From: Cytophagaceae bacterium
GTDB lineage: Bacteria > Bacteroidota > Bacteroidia > Cytophagales > Cytophagaceae
Length of the DNA stretch: 64,000 nucleotides
Reading direction: 5' to 3'
NCBI GenBank assembly: GCA_029237685.1
Contig: JAQZBV010000001.1
Coordinates: forward strand, 33,851-97,850
Shown here: positions 26,009-37,600 of the stretch, in pieces
How the letters are laid out: each line of letters starts with the position of its first letter
Numbering within the stretch: position 1 is the first letter of the stretch
Translations under genes and position numbers: made by a program
The notes under the pieces: generated by a model
The model's input: only the letters and a program-made list of their open reading frames with translations
Databases searched by the model: none
What the model was told of the DNA's origin: nothing

Positions 26009-29000
26009 ATGAAGAAACATTTACTATTGTTTTTTTTAGGGTGTCTGTATGTCAACCGGCTTGTCATAGCCCAACCTGGAAGACTGGATCTTAGCCTCAA
26101 TGGCAATGGCCTGGCTACTTTTTCATTCAAGCAAAATGTATCACAAGATTTTGTGACGGCAACGTTTTTGCAAGCTGATGGGAAATTATTGATTACAGGC
26201 TATGATACCCTTTCACAAAGAGAAGGTTTTGCGATTCGCTTGCTTGCTAACGGATCGCTGGACAAAAACTTTGGGAAAAACGGCAAAGTATACCTTGATG
26301 AAGAATTTTCTTTATCAAGGTTTATTCCAAATGCACTCACGGTATACGAAGACGGCACAGGAGATATCATCATCGCCGGCCATCTTCAATTAGGCAATCC
26401 GGTAATCAGTACGACACCGACATTGGTTTGCCTCACAAATGAAGGAATTAAAAAAAATATGTTTGGCTCCAACGGGTCTGCGACGTTTACGAATATCGTA
26501 TCTGGCAACGGGGCAACTTTTAGAACGGTCCAGATCCATAAAACTACTGGTAATGTTTTAGCAGCCGGAGGAACAAACAGTATACAGGATTTCTCATCTA
26601 CTTTTGCCATCGTTTCCTGCGACAGAAATGGTAATTTCACGGCCTTCAATGACTTCAGCGGATACAAGTTGTACAGCGTAGACGGCGGTAGACGTGGGCA
26701 GATCACCAGTTCGGTCATACTTGATTCGGATACGATGTACATCGCAGGGAACACATGGGACGACAATGGGTTTTCAAGTATCGCTGTTGCCAGCGTGAAC
26801 ATGCTCACGGGAGAAGTTGGTCCGAATTACCAATCTTTAGGAAGCATCATTGCTTTGAGCAAGCAAGGCTATAGCAACAACAGTTGTGAAGCCATCGCCT
26901 TAACAGCGGGTAAAAGTCTTTTGTTGAGTGGTTCCGCTTATAATTTTAGTGACAGTTTATTCATTGTGCGCAAATTGAAACCGGCACTCATTTCCAATGA
27001 TACTTCTTTTGGTCTTAATGGAGATGCTTTTACAAATGTTGCTACCACAGGCGATGAGCGTGGGTATACACTCGCTGTCGGTTCAGACGGCAAGATCATG
27101 CAAGGTGGCTTTTATACGGAAGGTGGATTAAAAAAATGGGTGATTGTTCAATTGAAAGCGAATGGAACAATAGAAAACACATTTGGAACAGCAGGCATTT
27201 TAAAACCAGGAAAAACTACAAATGCCAGCGGCCCGCTGATCAACAGCTTATCCAATGGATCTTACATACTCTCAGGAAACTTTGTGACCGCAGGCACAGG
27301 GGCATCTGATGTGATTGTGAAAAAGATTAACAGCAACGGTTCTTCTGACAACAGTTATGGTACCAATTCAGAAAGTAAAGTTTGGGTGCGCGATGCCAAT
27401 ACGTTATTGAAAGACATTATCGTCAAGTCAGACGGTAAAATATTATTGATTGGAAACATCATCAAAGAAAACCTACAACGTGCAGGGGTGGCTTTATTAA
27501 ACGCAGATGGCACACCAGACGGAAGTTTTGGAGGATTAAACGGAGCTGACCCGGGTGTTGTTTTTTTACCGGATTCATTGCCTAACATGTTGCTCTTTTT
27601 AGGGAAACAACTGAACAACGGAAAAATGTTGCTAGCAGGTGTATGCCATTCCTCCTTACCTGCAGAACAGGAGGATATATTTCTAATGCGGCTCAACTCC
27701 AATGGAATCATTGACAACACATTTAACGGAACAAAAGGATATGTCAGGGTTCAGGACGATTCGTTAAGTGGAGCAGACTATCCGCATAGCATTTTGATTC
27801 AATCTAATGATAAGATCATTGTAACCGGAGTGTTAAAAATTGGCAATGACAGGATGGCTGTCATGCGTTTCAATGCGGCAGGCTCATTGGATATGACGTT
27901 TGCCGGAGGCAAGGGCATTCATTTGGATGACAGCAGCGATGTTTCAGAACCAGATGTGTTCGGTGCAGTAAAAGCGGTATTGCAACCCGATGATAAAATC
28001 GTATTTTCTGGTTCACACGATGCGGATGGAGAAACTACAGATATGGCCGTGTTGCGACTTACTAAAGACGGGCTGCTTGACGCGACATTCGGGGTAAATG
28101 GAAAATACAAACATGATTTTGACGGCAGTAACGATGAAGCTACCTGTATCGCATTAAAGCCAAACGGTTCCATTGTGGTAGGAGGATATGGAATTAAAAA
28201 TGGTACCGGACAATACGCTTTGGTGCAATTGAAAACGAACGGCATGGCCGATACTTTGTTTGGAACCAAGGGTACTGTATTGTTCGGCAAAGGATATGAT
28301 TATCAACAGTTGATGAATGTATCGATAGAAAACGACCGCATCGTGGCAATGGGTATAGCACAAGGATCAGACGATAAGATCTATACTACAGCACTTCGCT
28401 ACACCGCTACGGGCGAATTGGACCGAAGTTTTTTGGGTCAGGGACATCACCTGGTATCAGAAGGTTATGCGACACAAGCCTTATTAAGTGGAAGCAGTTA
28501 TTACATCTTAGGCTCTACAAAATTTGTGGAGGAACCTCGCATGATAGGTTTTGTAGCTAAGCTAAAACTGGGAACGGGTCCTGTCATCAAAACCACCAGT
28601 CTTAACCTCGCTAATTTGGTCAAGACTTATGGTGATGAACCATTCCTTTTAAAACCCATCAGTAATAGTGCGGCACCTGTGCGTTATGCTGTAACTACTT
28701 CGGGAAGCAGCTGCGCTACCGTTCATCCAACTACGGGATTGGTTAAATTAACTTGCGGTACGCCCTTTGGCTATGTGCAAATCATGGCTATACAGGATGC
28801 TGTATCAGGATATACGGCCGATACGGCCTATGCACAAATCAAGATCAACCGTGCGATACCCACCATTGTTTTTCCTAACCAGGGAGGTGTGTATGTAAGC
28901 GGGCCCGACAAAGACACCATTACATTATCCTACAGTTCTAACTCCGACGGGTATTTTTATTTTAACAAAATGACGTTTGACACCGTCATTTCGCAAAGCG

Positions 29001-29728
29001 GAGAAAGCAATGTGGTGGCCATTACTGGTATAGGAGAATCTATTGTGAGATTGACTTATGATCAGACCGACAATTATGAATCTCACTATGTAGAGGCGAA
29101 AGTATTGGGCAGTATTGTGTTAAAAGCTCCAGAGGCCAATGAAGATAATGCGGTAATGATCTACGGACAGCAGACGAAGATTACTTTTAATGTACTGAGC
29201 AACGATGAATCCTATGCGGGCTCTTTGGAAGCAAGCCTTATTGATCTCGATCCTTCTACACAAGAAATAGATCATATATACTTGTCTTCTTCACTGGGTT
29301 ATTTTGAAGCCGACACAACGGGCCTAATTACTTATATTCCTTTTTCAGGTTTTATTGGTTCAGGCTTTATAACCTATACGATCCGCGACAGTAAGGGCTC
29401 TGTTTCTGCGCCTGCTAAAATTGCAGTGGAGGTTACTTTGCAGGGAGAAGCTCCTGCCCTAAGAGCGACGGAGCTAATCACACCTAACAATGATGGATTG
29501 AATGATGCTTTTGTCATTGGCAATATCGTGCTGGGGAAAACAAATCAATTGAAGATATTTGATCGCAATGGAGCGGAACTATTTACAAAAAACGATTATG
29601 CTAATGATTGGCGCGGGGAATTATCTAATGGTAAGCAAGTAGAAAACGGCATATATTATTATTTGTTTGTAGAAGGAGATGTAGGCAATCAGCGTGAACT
29701 GAAAGGTGTAGTGGAATTGAGAAGATAA
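26009..29728 (+). CDS. Delta-60-repeat surface protein 2 with gliding-type (type B) T9SS C-terminal domain
   Basis: 1239 residues with signal peptide MKKHLLLFFLGCLYVNRLVI, cut near IAQ. The architecture is identical to the preceding gene: repeats such as LQADGKLLITGYDT, IQSNDKIIVTGVLK and LKPNGSIVVGGYGIKNG up to about 860, an Ig-like region with TYGDEPFLLKPISN, a Big_9-like domain (LSNDESYAGS ... YIPFSGFIGSGFITYTIRDS), and a final type B domain with ITPNNDGLNDAFVIG. The C-terminal third is visibly better conserved among the three paralogs than the repeat region, as expected if the sorting/stalk part is constrained and the display part diversifies. The gap to its upstream paralog is only 66 bp, so cotranscription is likely. 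Confidence 0.9.
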   Translation: MKKHLLLFFLGCLYVNRLVIAQPGRLDLSLNGNGLATFSFKQNVSQDFVTATFLQADGKLLITGYDTLSQREGFAIRLLANGSLDKNFGKNGKVYLDEEFSLSRFIPNALTVYEDGTGDIIIAGHLQLGNPVISTTPTLVCLTNEGIKKNMFGSNGSATFTNIVSGNGATFRTVQIHKTTGNVLAAGGTNSIQDFSSTFAIVSCDRNGNFTAFNDFSGYKLYSVDGGRRGQITSSVILDSDTMYIAGNTWDDNGFSSIAVASVNMLTGEVGPNYQSLGSIIALSKQGYSNNSCEAIALTAGKSLLLSGSAYNFSDSLFIVRKLKPALISNDTSFGLNGDAFTNVATTGDERGYTLAVGSDGKIMQGGFYTEGGLKKWVIVQLKANGTIENTFGTAGILKPGKTTNASGPLINSLSNGSYILSGNFVTAGTGASDVIVKKINSNGSSDNSYGTNSESKVWVRDANTLLKDIIVKSDGKILLIGNIIKENLQRAGVALLNADGTPDGSFGGLNGADPGVVFLPDSLPNMLLFLGKQLNNGKMLLAGVCHSSLPAEQEDIFLMRLNSNGIIDNTFNGTKGYVRVQDDSLSGADYPHSILIQSNDKIIVTGVLKIGNDRMAVMRFNAAGSLDMTFAGGKGIHLDDSSDVSEPDVFGAVKAVLQPDDKIVFSGSHDADGETTDMAVLRLTKDGLLDATFGVNGKYKHDFDGSNDEATCIALKPNGSIVVGGYGIKNGTGQYALVQLKTNGMADTLFGTKGTVLFGKGYDYQQLMNVSIENDRIVAMGIAQGSDDKIYTTALRYTATGELDRSFLGQGHHLVSEGYATQALLSGSSYYILGSTKFVEEPRMIGFVAKLKLGTGPVIKTTSLNLANLVKTYGDEPFLLKPISNSAAPVRYAVTTSGSSCATVHPTTGLVKLTCGTPFGYVQIMAIQDAVSGYTADTAYAQIKINRAIPTIVFPNQGGVYVSGPDKDTITLSYSSNSDGYFYFNKMTFDTVISQSGESNVVAITGIGESIVRLTYDQTDNYESHYVEAKVLGSIVLKAPEANEDNAVMIYGQQTKITFNVLSNDESYAGSLEASLIDLDPSTQEIDHIYLSSSLGYFEADTTGLITYIPFSGFIGSGFITYTIRDSKGSVSAPAKIAVEVTLQGEAPALRATELITPNNDGLNDAFVIGNIVLGKTNQLKIFDRNGAELFTKNDYANDWRGELSNGKQVENGIYYYLFVEGDVGNQRELKGVVELRR

Positions 29729-29784
29729 ATGGGAGAGGAGAAATGAGATAGAATAAGAGAACAATGCAGCTAGCTAGGAATACC

Positions 29785-32700
29785 ATGAAAAAACAACTTT
29801 TAAGCAGGATGCTTCCGGTAGCGATCGGAATGGCCCTCGGCACCTGCGCACTGGCACAGCCAGGTACGCTGGATGAGTCTTTTAATGGTAAAGGCATCAA
29901 GGAAATTGCCTTTCGTCAAAACATCTCCAGCGATTCGGTGGTCGCTACGGTCTTGCAGCCGGACGGAAAATTATTGGTTGCGTTGGTTGACAATGCCGGT
30001 ATTCTGCCCACGGAAAATGCGGTAGTGATCCGTTTGAACAGCAATGGAGAAAGAGATAACTCTTTTGGAGTCGGAGGAAAAGTAAACGTGAGTAATTCTG
30101 TCATCACCAATTTTCACCACAATGCCATTGCTTTACAAAGTGATGGGAGAATTGTATTAGCAGGTCATACGTATATTTCAGGTAACACGACCTTCCTTTG
30201 CTTGGTTAGACTCAATGCAGACGGGAGTAAAGACGACACCTTTGGAGAAGCCATTGGACAGAAGAAAAAAGGTTACAGAAATATTACTAGTAATACAGGT
30301 TATACGTTTAGAACTGTACAAGTACTCAACAACACGGGTACTATTCTAGCGGCAGGCAGCAGAGAAAACGGAGCATCAGGCAGTTTGATTTATACCGCAA
30401 CAGATCAATACGGTACTGTGGTTACAAACTACGGCAGTGTTACTACTGGTATTGTCACTCTCGATTTTGGCGTTTCTCCTTCTGCTGGTTTTTACAATCT
30501 TGTACGCGCTTCTGTTCTGGATCAAAATTCAGAAGTATGGTATGTAGCGGTTACAACCGGTCAAGGAACAAACTTCCGTTTTGGTGTGGCTGCAATTGAT
30601 GCGAGCAGCGGAGCGCGTAAATTAACTTACCAGGCGCAAGGCAAATATGTTTTGCCGGTTTTGACAGGCACAAATGGCAACGATTGTCAGGCCATTGCTT
30701 TTACACCAGACAACAAAAGCTTGCTGCTTGCTGGTTCTCAGGATTTCAGTTTGTCTAAAATGATGGTTTACAAATTGGATAAAAAACTAAAACCTGATTC
30801 CAGTTTTTCAGCGGATGCCATCTCTACTTATTCCATACCTAATGCATCAGATTGCAAGGCTTTATCGATTGCGGCAGAAACAGGTGATAAGGTATTGCTA
30901 AGCGGATATGCCTTAGTTCCAAATACGGGCGGTGTAGCGGCGTTTATTAAAATCAACAGCAAGACAGCGGCGGTGGAAAGTGATTTCGGATCAAACGGAA
31001 CAAAAATATTTACTGACAAATCAACCAATGGCATTAGCCGACTGGTCTATCTGACAGGTCTCCGCAAGTATATTGGAGCCGGTGATTATAGCATCAATGC
31101 GGCTTACGATGTTTTTGTAAAAAGAATTGAACTCGATGGTAATCCTGACAACAGTTACGGCAAATCATCGGAAGTGCTCTGTCATGCAGAAGATGCAACA
31201 GCTTCTATCGAAGATATCCATGAAAGAGGCGACGGCAAGATTTGGGTTTGCGGTAACACGGCAAGCAACGGCTATGCAACGATCGCTTTATTGAACAAAG
31301 ACGGTAGTTTTGATCCCTCTTTCAAAAACAACTTCGGCGATACTGAACCCGGTGCACAATACATTTCCAGTTTTTTACCCATGCCCCCGGCAGGCAGTAA
31401 TCCTTTGCCTAATGCAAAAGCATACGCAATCGCAGAAACAAGCGATGGTAAATTATTGGTAGCCGGAACTTATCAAATCAATGGCAATTCAGCTATCACA
31501 CCGTTTGTTTTGAAATTGAAAAAAAGCAACGGCATCTGGATAAGAGATACAGATTTTGGTGTCAGTACACAAGGCTATATCATTATGCCACTCGGTGCTG
31601 GAGATGATTATGTGCAGGACATGATCATTCAGCCGGATGGCAAAATATTATTGTACGGTTATGTGTTCAATGGAGGAGCTAATAATGCAGCGGTTACTCG
31701 CCTCACCAGTTCGGGAGCGATAGACGCCACTACGTTTGCCACCACCAGCAGCTACGCAGCCGGTACCTATGTGCAGCCTTTAACCTCGGCAGAATTGAAT
31801 TCACCGGCTCGTCTGTCTTTTGCTTTGCAACCGGATAAAAAAATTGTGTGTACAGGTCCAGGTAGAAATGCGCAAGGGTTGCCGGTCTTCTTAGCCTTTC
31901 GTTTAGGAGAGAACGGACAAGCGGATGCAGTATTCAACGCCAATGCCAAAGCGGCGTTAAATTTTGATCGGGCTACTTCCATAGCCTTGCTGTTGAAAAA
32001 AGACGGAAGAATTGTTTTAGGCGGTCAAAAAGACACAAGCAACGGGAAATGGTATGCCATGGCGCAGTTGAAAGCAGATGGCAAAATTGATCCTACTTTT
32101 GATAACGATGGAAAATTGTTTATCAATAAAGGATTAGGTGTACAAGCGATCGTGGAGTTGACCGAAAGCACTTCAGGTGCCCTCGTAGCTACAGCCGTTG
32201 GCGCGATTTCAGATGGTGGTTATTTTTTGGTGATGGGTATTCGCGTATCGGCTGCAGGAGAAGTGGATCGGACGTTCTATGGCAACGGTCTTTTACCGGT
32301 TGCTAAAGGTTTTCCTCAGTCTACGCTTTCGTCAGACGGCAGCTTATTCATCTTTGGTCAACGCAATGCAGCAGAACAAACAGCAGTCGCCTTCATGTTA
32401 AAGATGAAATTAGGAACTGGCCAGGTGGTGAAAACAACCAATCTGGTATTGGCTAATTTAACGGTTCAATACGGAGATGCTCCTTTCAAACTGCAGCCGA
32501 TTACCAACAGCCCCGCTAAAGTATATTACACTACTACACGAAGTAGCTGCGCGGAAGTAGATCCAGCGACGGGAGAAGTAACCATCACCTGTGCGACTAT
32601 TGATAGCGGAGTAGATGTAGAGATTCGCGCTTTGCAATTGCCTGTTAACGGGTATACCGGAGACACCACTTATGCCTCCATAAAAGTTTTAAAAGGGGTG

Positions 32701-33552
32701 CCCAGAATTCTATTTACCAATCAGGGTGGCGTGATCGATGATACCCTCACGGTGCTGGCCTTGTCCAATTCCGGTGCCACACCCACTTTCACACAACTTG
32801 ACGGAGCGGACAAAGTACAGTTCATCACCACAAAAAAGGCTAAAATCATAGGCGTTGGTTCTTCGACGGTAAGCGCTGTTTTTCCTGCGACTAGTAATTA
32901 TGAAGCGGCTACCGCTGTAGCTTTGATTACAGGCTATACCGAAATCAACGCGCCGGATGCCAACAAGGATGACGCGGAATTTGTTTTTGATTCGCAGGAT
33001 AACATCAGCATTGATTTATTAAGCAACGACGAAGCCTACACCGGTGTCATCGTGCCTTATTCGGTGGATCTGGATCCGTCGACACCTGCACGGGACAGCT
33101 TCTATGTATCTCCGGCACTTGGTTTATTTGAAGTCGACAGTACAGGTGTGGTTACGTACACTCCGTTCTCTGGCTTCCTTGGTTCCGGCGACATAACCTA
33201 CACCATTCGCGACAGCAAAGGATTAAAGTCTGCACCAGGCATTATCCATGTAGCGGTTATTCCGAAGGAGAATGTACCTTCCCTGAAAGCCACAGAATTG
33301 ATCACACCAAACAACGACGGCTTGAACGAAGCTTTCGTCATTGGTTTTGTAAACCTTGAAAAAGAAAACGAACTGAAAATATTCGATAGAAACGGTTTGG
33401 AATTATTCACTCAAAACAATTACCAAAACGACTGGACAGGAATTTTACCAAACGGTAAAACGGTAGAGAACGGCATTTACTACTACGTGTTTGTAGAAGG
33501 AAATAACGATGGGCAGCGGGAATTGAAGGGCGCGTTTGAGATTAGAAGATAA
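29785..33552 (+). CDS. Delta-60-repeat surface protein 3 with gliding-type (type B) T9SS C-terminal domain
   Basis: ATG 29785 (MKKQLLSRMLPVAIGMALGT, cut near ALAQ) is preferred to the in-frame ATG at 29764 because it starts directly at the signal peptide. 1255 residues. Repeats include LQPDGKLLVALVDNAG, LQSDGRIVLAGHTY, IQPDGKILLYGYVFNG and LKKDGRIVLGGQKD. Two cysteines (SSCAEV and VTITCAT) in the Ig-like region suggest a disulfide, also present in paralog 2. The Big_9-like domain (LLSNDEAYTG, TYTPFSGFLGSGDITYTI) and terminal type B domain (ITPNNDGLNEAFVIG) are conserved. It ends with a palindrome immediately after the stop, then the PorP/SprF gene. Confidence 0.9.
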   Translation: MKKQLLSRMLPVAIGMALGTCALAQPGTLDESFNGKGIKEIAFRQNISSDSVVATVLQPDGKLLVALVDNAGILPTENAVVIRLNSNGERDNSFGVGGKVNVSNSVITNFHHNAIALQSDGRIVLAGHTYISGNTTFLCLVRLNADGSKDDTFGEAIGQKKKGYRNITSNTGYTFRTVQVLNNTGTILAAGSRENGASGSLIYTATDQYGTVVTNYGSVTTGIVTLDFGVSPSAGFYNLVRASVLDQNSEVWYVAVTTGQGTNFRFGVAAIDASSGARKLTYQAQGKYVLPVLTGTNGNDCQAIAFTPDNKSLLLAGSQDFSLSKMMVYKLDKKLKPDSSFSADAISTYSIPNASDCKALSIAAETGDKVLLSGYALVPNTGGVAAFIKINSKTAAVESDFGSNGTKIFTDKSTNGISRLVYLTGLRKYIGAGDYSINAAYDVFVKRIELDGNPDNSYGKSSEVLCHAEDATASIEDIHERGDGKIWVCGNTASNGYATIALLNKDGSFDPSFKNNFGDTEPGAQYISSFLPMPPAGSNPLPNAKAYAIAETSDGKLLVAGTYQINGNSAITPFVLKLKKSNGIWIRDTDFGVSTQGYIIMPLGAGDDYVQDMIIQPDGKILLYGYVFNGGANNAAVTRLTSSGAIDATTFATTSSYAAGTYVQPLTSAELNSPARLSFALQPDKKIVCTGPGRNAQGLPVFLAFRLGENGQADAVFNANAKAALNFDRATSIALLLKKDGRIVLGGQKDTSNGKWYAMAQLKADGKIDPTFDNDGKLFINKGLGVQAIVELTESTSGALVATAVGAISDGGYFLVMGIRVSAAGEVDRTFYGNGLLPVAKGFPQSTLSSDGSLFIFGQRNAAEQTAVAFMLKMKLGTGQVVKTTNLVLANLTVQYGDAPFKLQPITNSPAKVYYTTTRSSCAEVDPATGEVTITCATIDSGVDVEIRALQLPVNGYTGDTTYASIKVLKGVPRILFTNQGGVIDDTLTVLALSNSGATPTFTQLDGADKVQFITTKKAKIIGVGSSTVSAVFPATSNYEAATAVALITGYTEINAPDANKDDAEFVFDSQDNISIDLLSNDEAYTGVIVPYSVDLDPSTPARDSFYVSPALGLFEVDSTGVVTYTPFSGFLGSGDITYTIRDSKGLKSAPGIIHVAVIPKENVPSLKATELITPNNDGLNEAFVIGFVNLEKENELKIFDRNGLELFTQNNYQNDWTGILPNGKTVENGIYYYVFVEGNNDGQRELKGAFEIRR

Positions 33553-33570
33553 TCCCGATAATTATCGGGA
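33553..33570. terminator. Palindrome directly after the third adhesin-like gene
   Basis: TCCCGATAA/TTATCGGGA (33553-33561, 33562-33570), a perfect 18-bp palindrome beginning at the base after the stop codon. No T run follows, so attenuation or mRNA-end protection is as likely as termination. Confidence 0.45.
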
Positions 33571-33701
33571 GTGATCAGTGGTCGGTGATCAGTGGTCAGT
33601 AACATTTAGAATAGAAAAAACTTAATACATAAATCAAATCTTACATCAACCTTAAATAATAACTAATCCAACTGATCACTGACAACTGATCACTGACAAC
33701 T
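33571..33701. repeat. Inverted pair of TGATCAGTGGTCAGT words (R4)
   Basis: 33571-33600 carries two copies of GTGATCAGTGGTC; 33671-33701 carries ACTGATCACTGACA twice in the opposite orientation. The pair can fold on itself between the adhesin gene and the PorP/SprF gene. Confidence 0.7.
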
Positions 33702-33709
33702 ATTTTCAC

Positions 33710-34603
33710 ATGAAAGCACAGCTACGATCCATCCTTTTCACTGCCACGGTCCTGTTATTGCCAGCCGTTGCTTTTGCTCAGCAATATCCTTCGGTCGGAT
33801 TTTTCACTAATACGCAATTGTTTTTCAATCCCGGCTATGCGGGTTCGGGGGAAGGCATTCGCGCTACAGGCTTGTACAGAGCGCAGTGGACAGGCGTAGC
33901 AGGTGCTCCGCAAACACAAGTTGTTGCCATCGACGGTCCTTTGGGTCGCGGCATCGGTTTAGGTGCTACGGTATCGCGAGATAAATTTTTCTCTTATAGT
34001 CAGATTGACATCATGCCGAGTGTGTCTTACCGCATCAACGTAGGTCCGGAGTCTTATGTACAGGCTGGATTAAGAGCAGGTGTATCGATTGTGAATTTCG
34101 GTTCGGATGTATTCCAGTGGGACGATAACGATCCCTTGAAAAATAACCAGACAAGAAACGGTGTGGTACCAAGAATCGGAGCCGGTTTATATTACAAGGC
34201 ACCGAAATATTTTGTGGGTTTATCCGCACCGGATTTGGTGAACATCGATTCCAAAAAAATATTCTACGACAACAGCACCAATAAGAAAACCATCAAAACA
34301 AACTACTTCCTGACCGCCGGAGCAAGAATAGATGTGAGCGAGTACATCACGTTTGTACCGAACGCTTTGGTAAGAGCCTACGCCAACCGACCGGTATACG
34401 CCGCGATCAATGCCGGATTTGAATTCAACCAAACCGTTTTATTCGGTGTAGGATACATTTACTCCAACGGAATAGCGGCTTACACCATGATTGGCTTTAC
34501 ACCTAAACTGAAAGCCGGTTACCGTTTTGAATACAGTCCTTCCGATAACAACATCGGCAAGTACTCCACCAATGAAATCATCATCTCTTATGGCATACAA
34601 TAA
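33710..34603 (+). CDS. PorP/SprF family T9SS outer-membrane protein
   Basis: 297 residues. Signal peptide MKAQLRSILFTATVLLLPAV, cut near AFAQ. The mature start QQYPSVGFFTNTQLFFNPGY and the next segment AGSGEGIRATGLYRAQWTGV with AGAPQT are the PorP/SprF signature, followed by alternating barrel strands to a terminal ISYGIQ. In Flavobacterium, SprF-type proteins are needed for secretion or attachment of type B sorting-domain adhesins such as SprB. Its place right after three such proteins suggests it serves them. The stop overlaps the start of the TPR-CHAT gene by 14 bases, pointing to translational coupling. Confidence 0.92.
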   Translation: MKAQLRSILFTATVLLLPAVAFAQQYPSVGFFTNTQLFFNPGYAGSGEGIRATGLYRAQWTGVAGAPQTQVVAIDGPLGRGIGLGATVSRDKFFSYSQIDIMPSVSYRINVGPESYVQAGLRAGVSIVNFGSDVFQWDDNDPLKNNQTRNGVVPRIGAGLYYKAPKYFVGLSAPDLVNIDSKKIFYDNSTNKKTIKTNYFLTAGARIDVSEYITFVPNALVRAYANRPVYAAINAGFEFNQTVLFGVGYIYSNGIAAYTMIGFTPKLKAGYRFEYSPSDNNIGKYSTNEIIISYGIQ

Positions 34604-37600
34604 TATACTGCACGCTCAGGGACTGAAGATCAAAGAAATAGTAGTATGCATACTAATATCGCTTTGCTTTTCCGTTTCTCTTTCCGCAAAGCCTGATCCG
34701 GCAGCCAAGACAAAAGCTGATCAGCAAAAGATTTTATTGCTCGATCAGTATTACCGCTCAGGGAATTACAATTTCGGCTTGACGCGCGTCAAAGAATTTT
34801 CCAGAACGTTTTCCAAACGTTACCCTGCAAACTCTTTGTACCGTGTATCGCTCAAAGCTTATGCGGCTTCCTTTAGCCTGGCGGTATCTAAGGTAGAAGA
34901 CTACTACCGCTACCTGGGAGAAGCGGAAAAAGAATTCGCGCAAGGAGATAAAACAGACTTGTCCGCGTATATTCTGGCTGCCAATGCCCTGGCAGAAGCT
35001 TACGCGAGTACAGGCAATCAAATCAAAGCGCAGGAGATTTATGCTGAAGTATTGAACAGCAGCATTTTCTTAAAAGAACAGCATACAAACCCCTACGCCT
35101 TGGAAGTCGCTTACGGCAGCGTGCTGGCACAATTCCGTCAGGGTTATTACAATGCGGCGCAAAAAAATGTAGCGCGTTATTTATCCCCCGCCTTCTTAAG
35201 AACCGGCGCTTACGATTCTATTCCGCACAAAGATGGCACCTTGTATTATGGCAAAGTAAAACAAAAGGACTTATTGCTGCGCAGAAAACAATACGCGCAA
35301 TTGGTCTTGTTGAAAGCAGAAATTTTCAGAGAAAACGGTTTGATTGATTCGGCCCTTCATGTGCTGAACCAGTCGGAAACCTGGATCAAGAAGAACTTAA
35401 AGTACCAGGAAGGTTTATTGGCACAAACCTATTTGCTGAAGGGACAATTGTACAATGTAAAGGATGATCTCAAGGAAGAAGAAAAAGCATTGTCCAAAGC
35501 CTTGGGCGCTTCGCAGAAATTTTACAAACAACATTCACCGGTAGCGGCAGCCATACAACGCGAATTGATCCGCAACCTGGTCGAACAAGGACGGCCGGAA
35601 GAAGCGACGGTACGTAACAACAACCTCGACGTACAAGTATTGGGGTATTACGGTAAAAACAGTCTGGCTTACGAAAACAATAAACTCATCGATGTGGAAC
35701 GCGAGATCTACAACGCGGAATGGAAACGTGCGGCGCGGCACCTGGAAGATTACCTCCACAACGAAGAGGTATTGCCTCCTTACCACAAGCAACGCGCCGA
35801 TGCCCTGATAAAAATTGTAGACGCTTACATCAATACCAACGAGATCGACAAAGCGGAAGCCTCCCTATTGAAAGCGGTAGACATCTACGAAAAACTCAAC
35901 GGCAAGCAGGCACCGGTTTATCATTTGACCTTATTGAAACTGGCCGCTTTCTATACCGAGTACTCCGATAAATTCAAAGAAGCGGAAAGCATTTACAATT
36001 ACAGTTTTGACAGTGTACTCAACGTCAGCATTTCACATTACAGCGTGTATTACAACCAACACAAATACGGGGAAGCACATTTGATGGAAGTGTTGGAGCG
36101 TTACGATAAAGCAGCTGCCTTATACAATGACATCACGGAAGATGCCAAAATCAAATTCGGACCGACCTCCATCGATTATGCCATCGCTCTGGATCGCTAC
36201 GCCGACTTTGAGGTGACGATCGGAAATTACCTGGAAGCGGATCAGAAACTGAAAGAGGCGCGCTTGATTTTTGAGAAAAATATCCAACGACGGCACATCC
36301 AAGACCAGGCGCATTTGCTGCAGACTCTGGGACGCTTCCTGATCGTGCAGGGTTTGTACGAAGAAGCCAGTACGGTCTTCAACAAGGAACGCCGTTTGCT
36401 GAAGCGTTCGTTTTTTGAAGAGACGGATATTTACGCCGCGCAGGAAGATGTGTTTTTGCTGAACATTTATTTAGGCAAATACCAGCAGACGGAAGGCGCG
36501 TTGAACGACATCATCGCGATGCGTGAGAAACGCTTCGGACCGGAGCATAAAAGTTTGATCAACCCCTTGTGTTACCTGGCTTACCTGAAGATCGTCACCG
36601 GTCAATACGCGGAAGCGGAAACGCACGTAGACAGATCCCTTGCGATCGCTTACAAATTGTTTGGAGAGAATTCCATCAAGTACGCCGAAGTGCTGGTCTA
36701 CAAAAAAATGTTGTACACGGCCATCGGTGATTACGACCAGGCAGAGAAAGCCATCAAAAAAGTGGTAGACATCAACGTGACGCATTTCGGAGAGAACCAC
36801 ATCAAGGTAGCGAAGTACATGCACGAACTGGCGCTGGCAAAACACTACAGCCAGGTGGATGCAAAGAAAACCTTGGTCAGCAATTTTTCAGCAGACAACA
36901 ACAAAGGAACGACGCGAAGTGTGGGTGCCGTAAGCACGAAGAAAGAAAAGAAAGCGGATGCTCCTAAACTGAACACGAGTGCCAACAGTGAAACGCTGTT
37001 CAATAAATCATTGGAGATTCTGAAAGAAGAGTTAGGAGAAAACAATCCGGAATACGCGGTTGCTCTGGAAAACGCCGCGGTGTTTTACCTGAATACCGAT
37101 AAAGTAGACGTAGCCGTTGATTACATCAAACAAGCCAAAGCGATCTGGGTAAAAGTATTGGGCGACAATAATTTTTACTCCGCACGCATCGATTACATGA
37201 CGGGCAATATCCTGACCGTGCAAGGCAATTATGCGGAAGCATTGAAATCCTATGAGCGTTCAAGAGACGCGTTCAAAGATTTGTTTGACGAGAACCACCC
37301 TGATTATTTGGAAGCACAAGGTAAATGCGCACAGGTCTATTATATATTGGGAGATGTGAAACATGCCATCGAATCGTCGGAAGAAACAGTAGATAAATCA
37401 CTGGTATACCTGGATAAAATATTCCCTTCCCTGAGTGAAAGAGGAAAGGCCAATTACTGGGTGAAAGTGAAAACCCATTTTGAGTTTTACAATACACTGG
37501 CCTTTACACAACACGAGCAACATCCTGACATGGTAGGCAGAGTCTACGACATCACGCTGAAGACCAAAGCCATCTTGTTGAGTTCTTCGTTGAAAATGAA

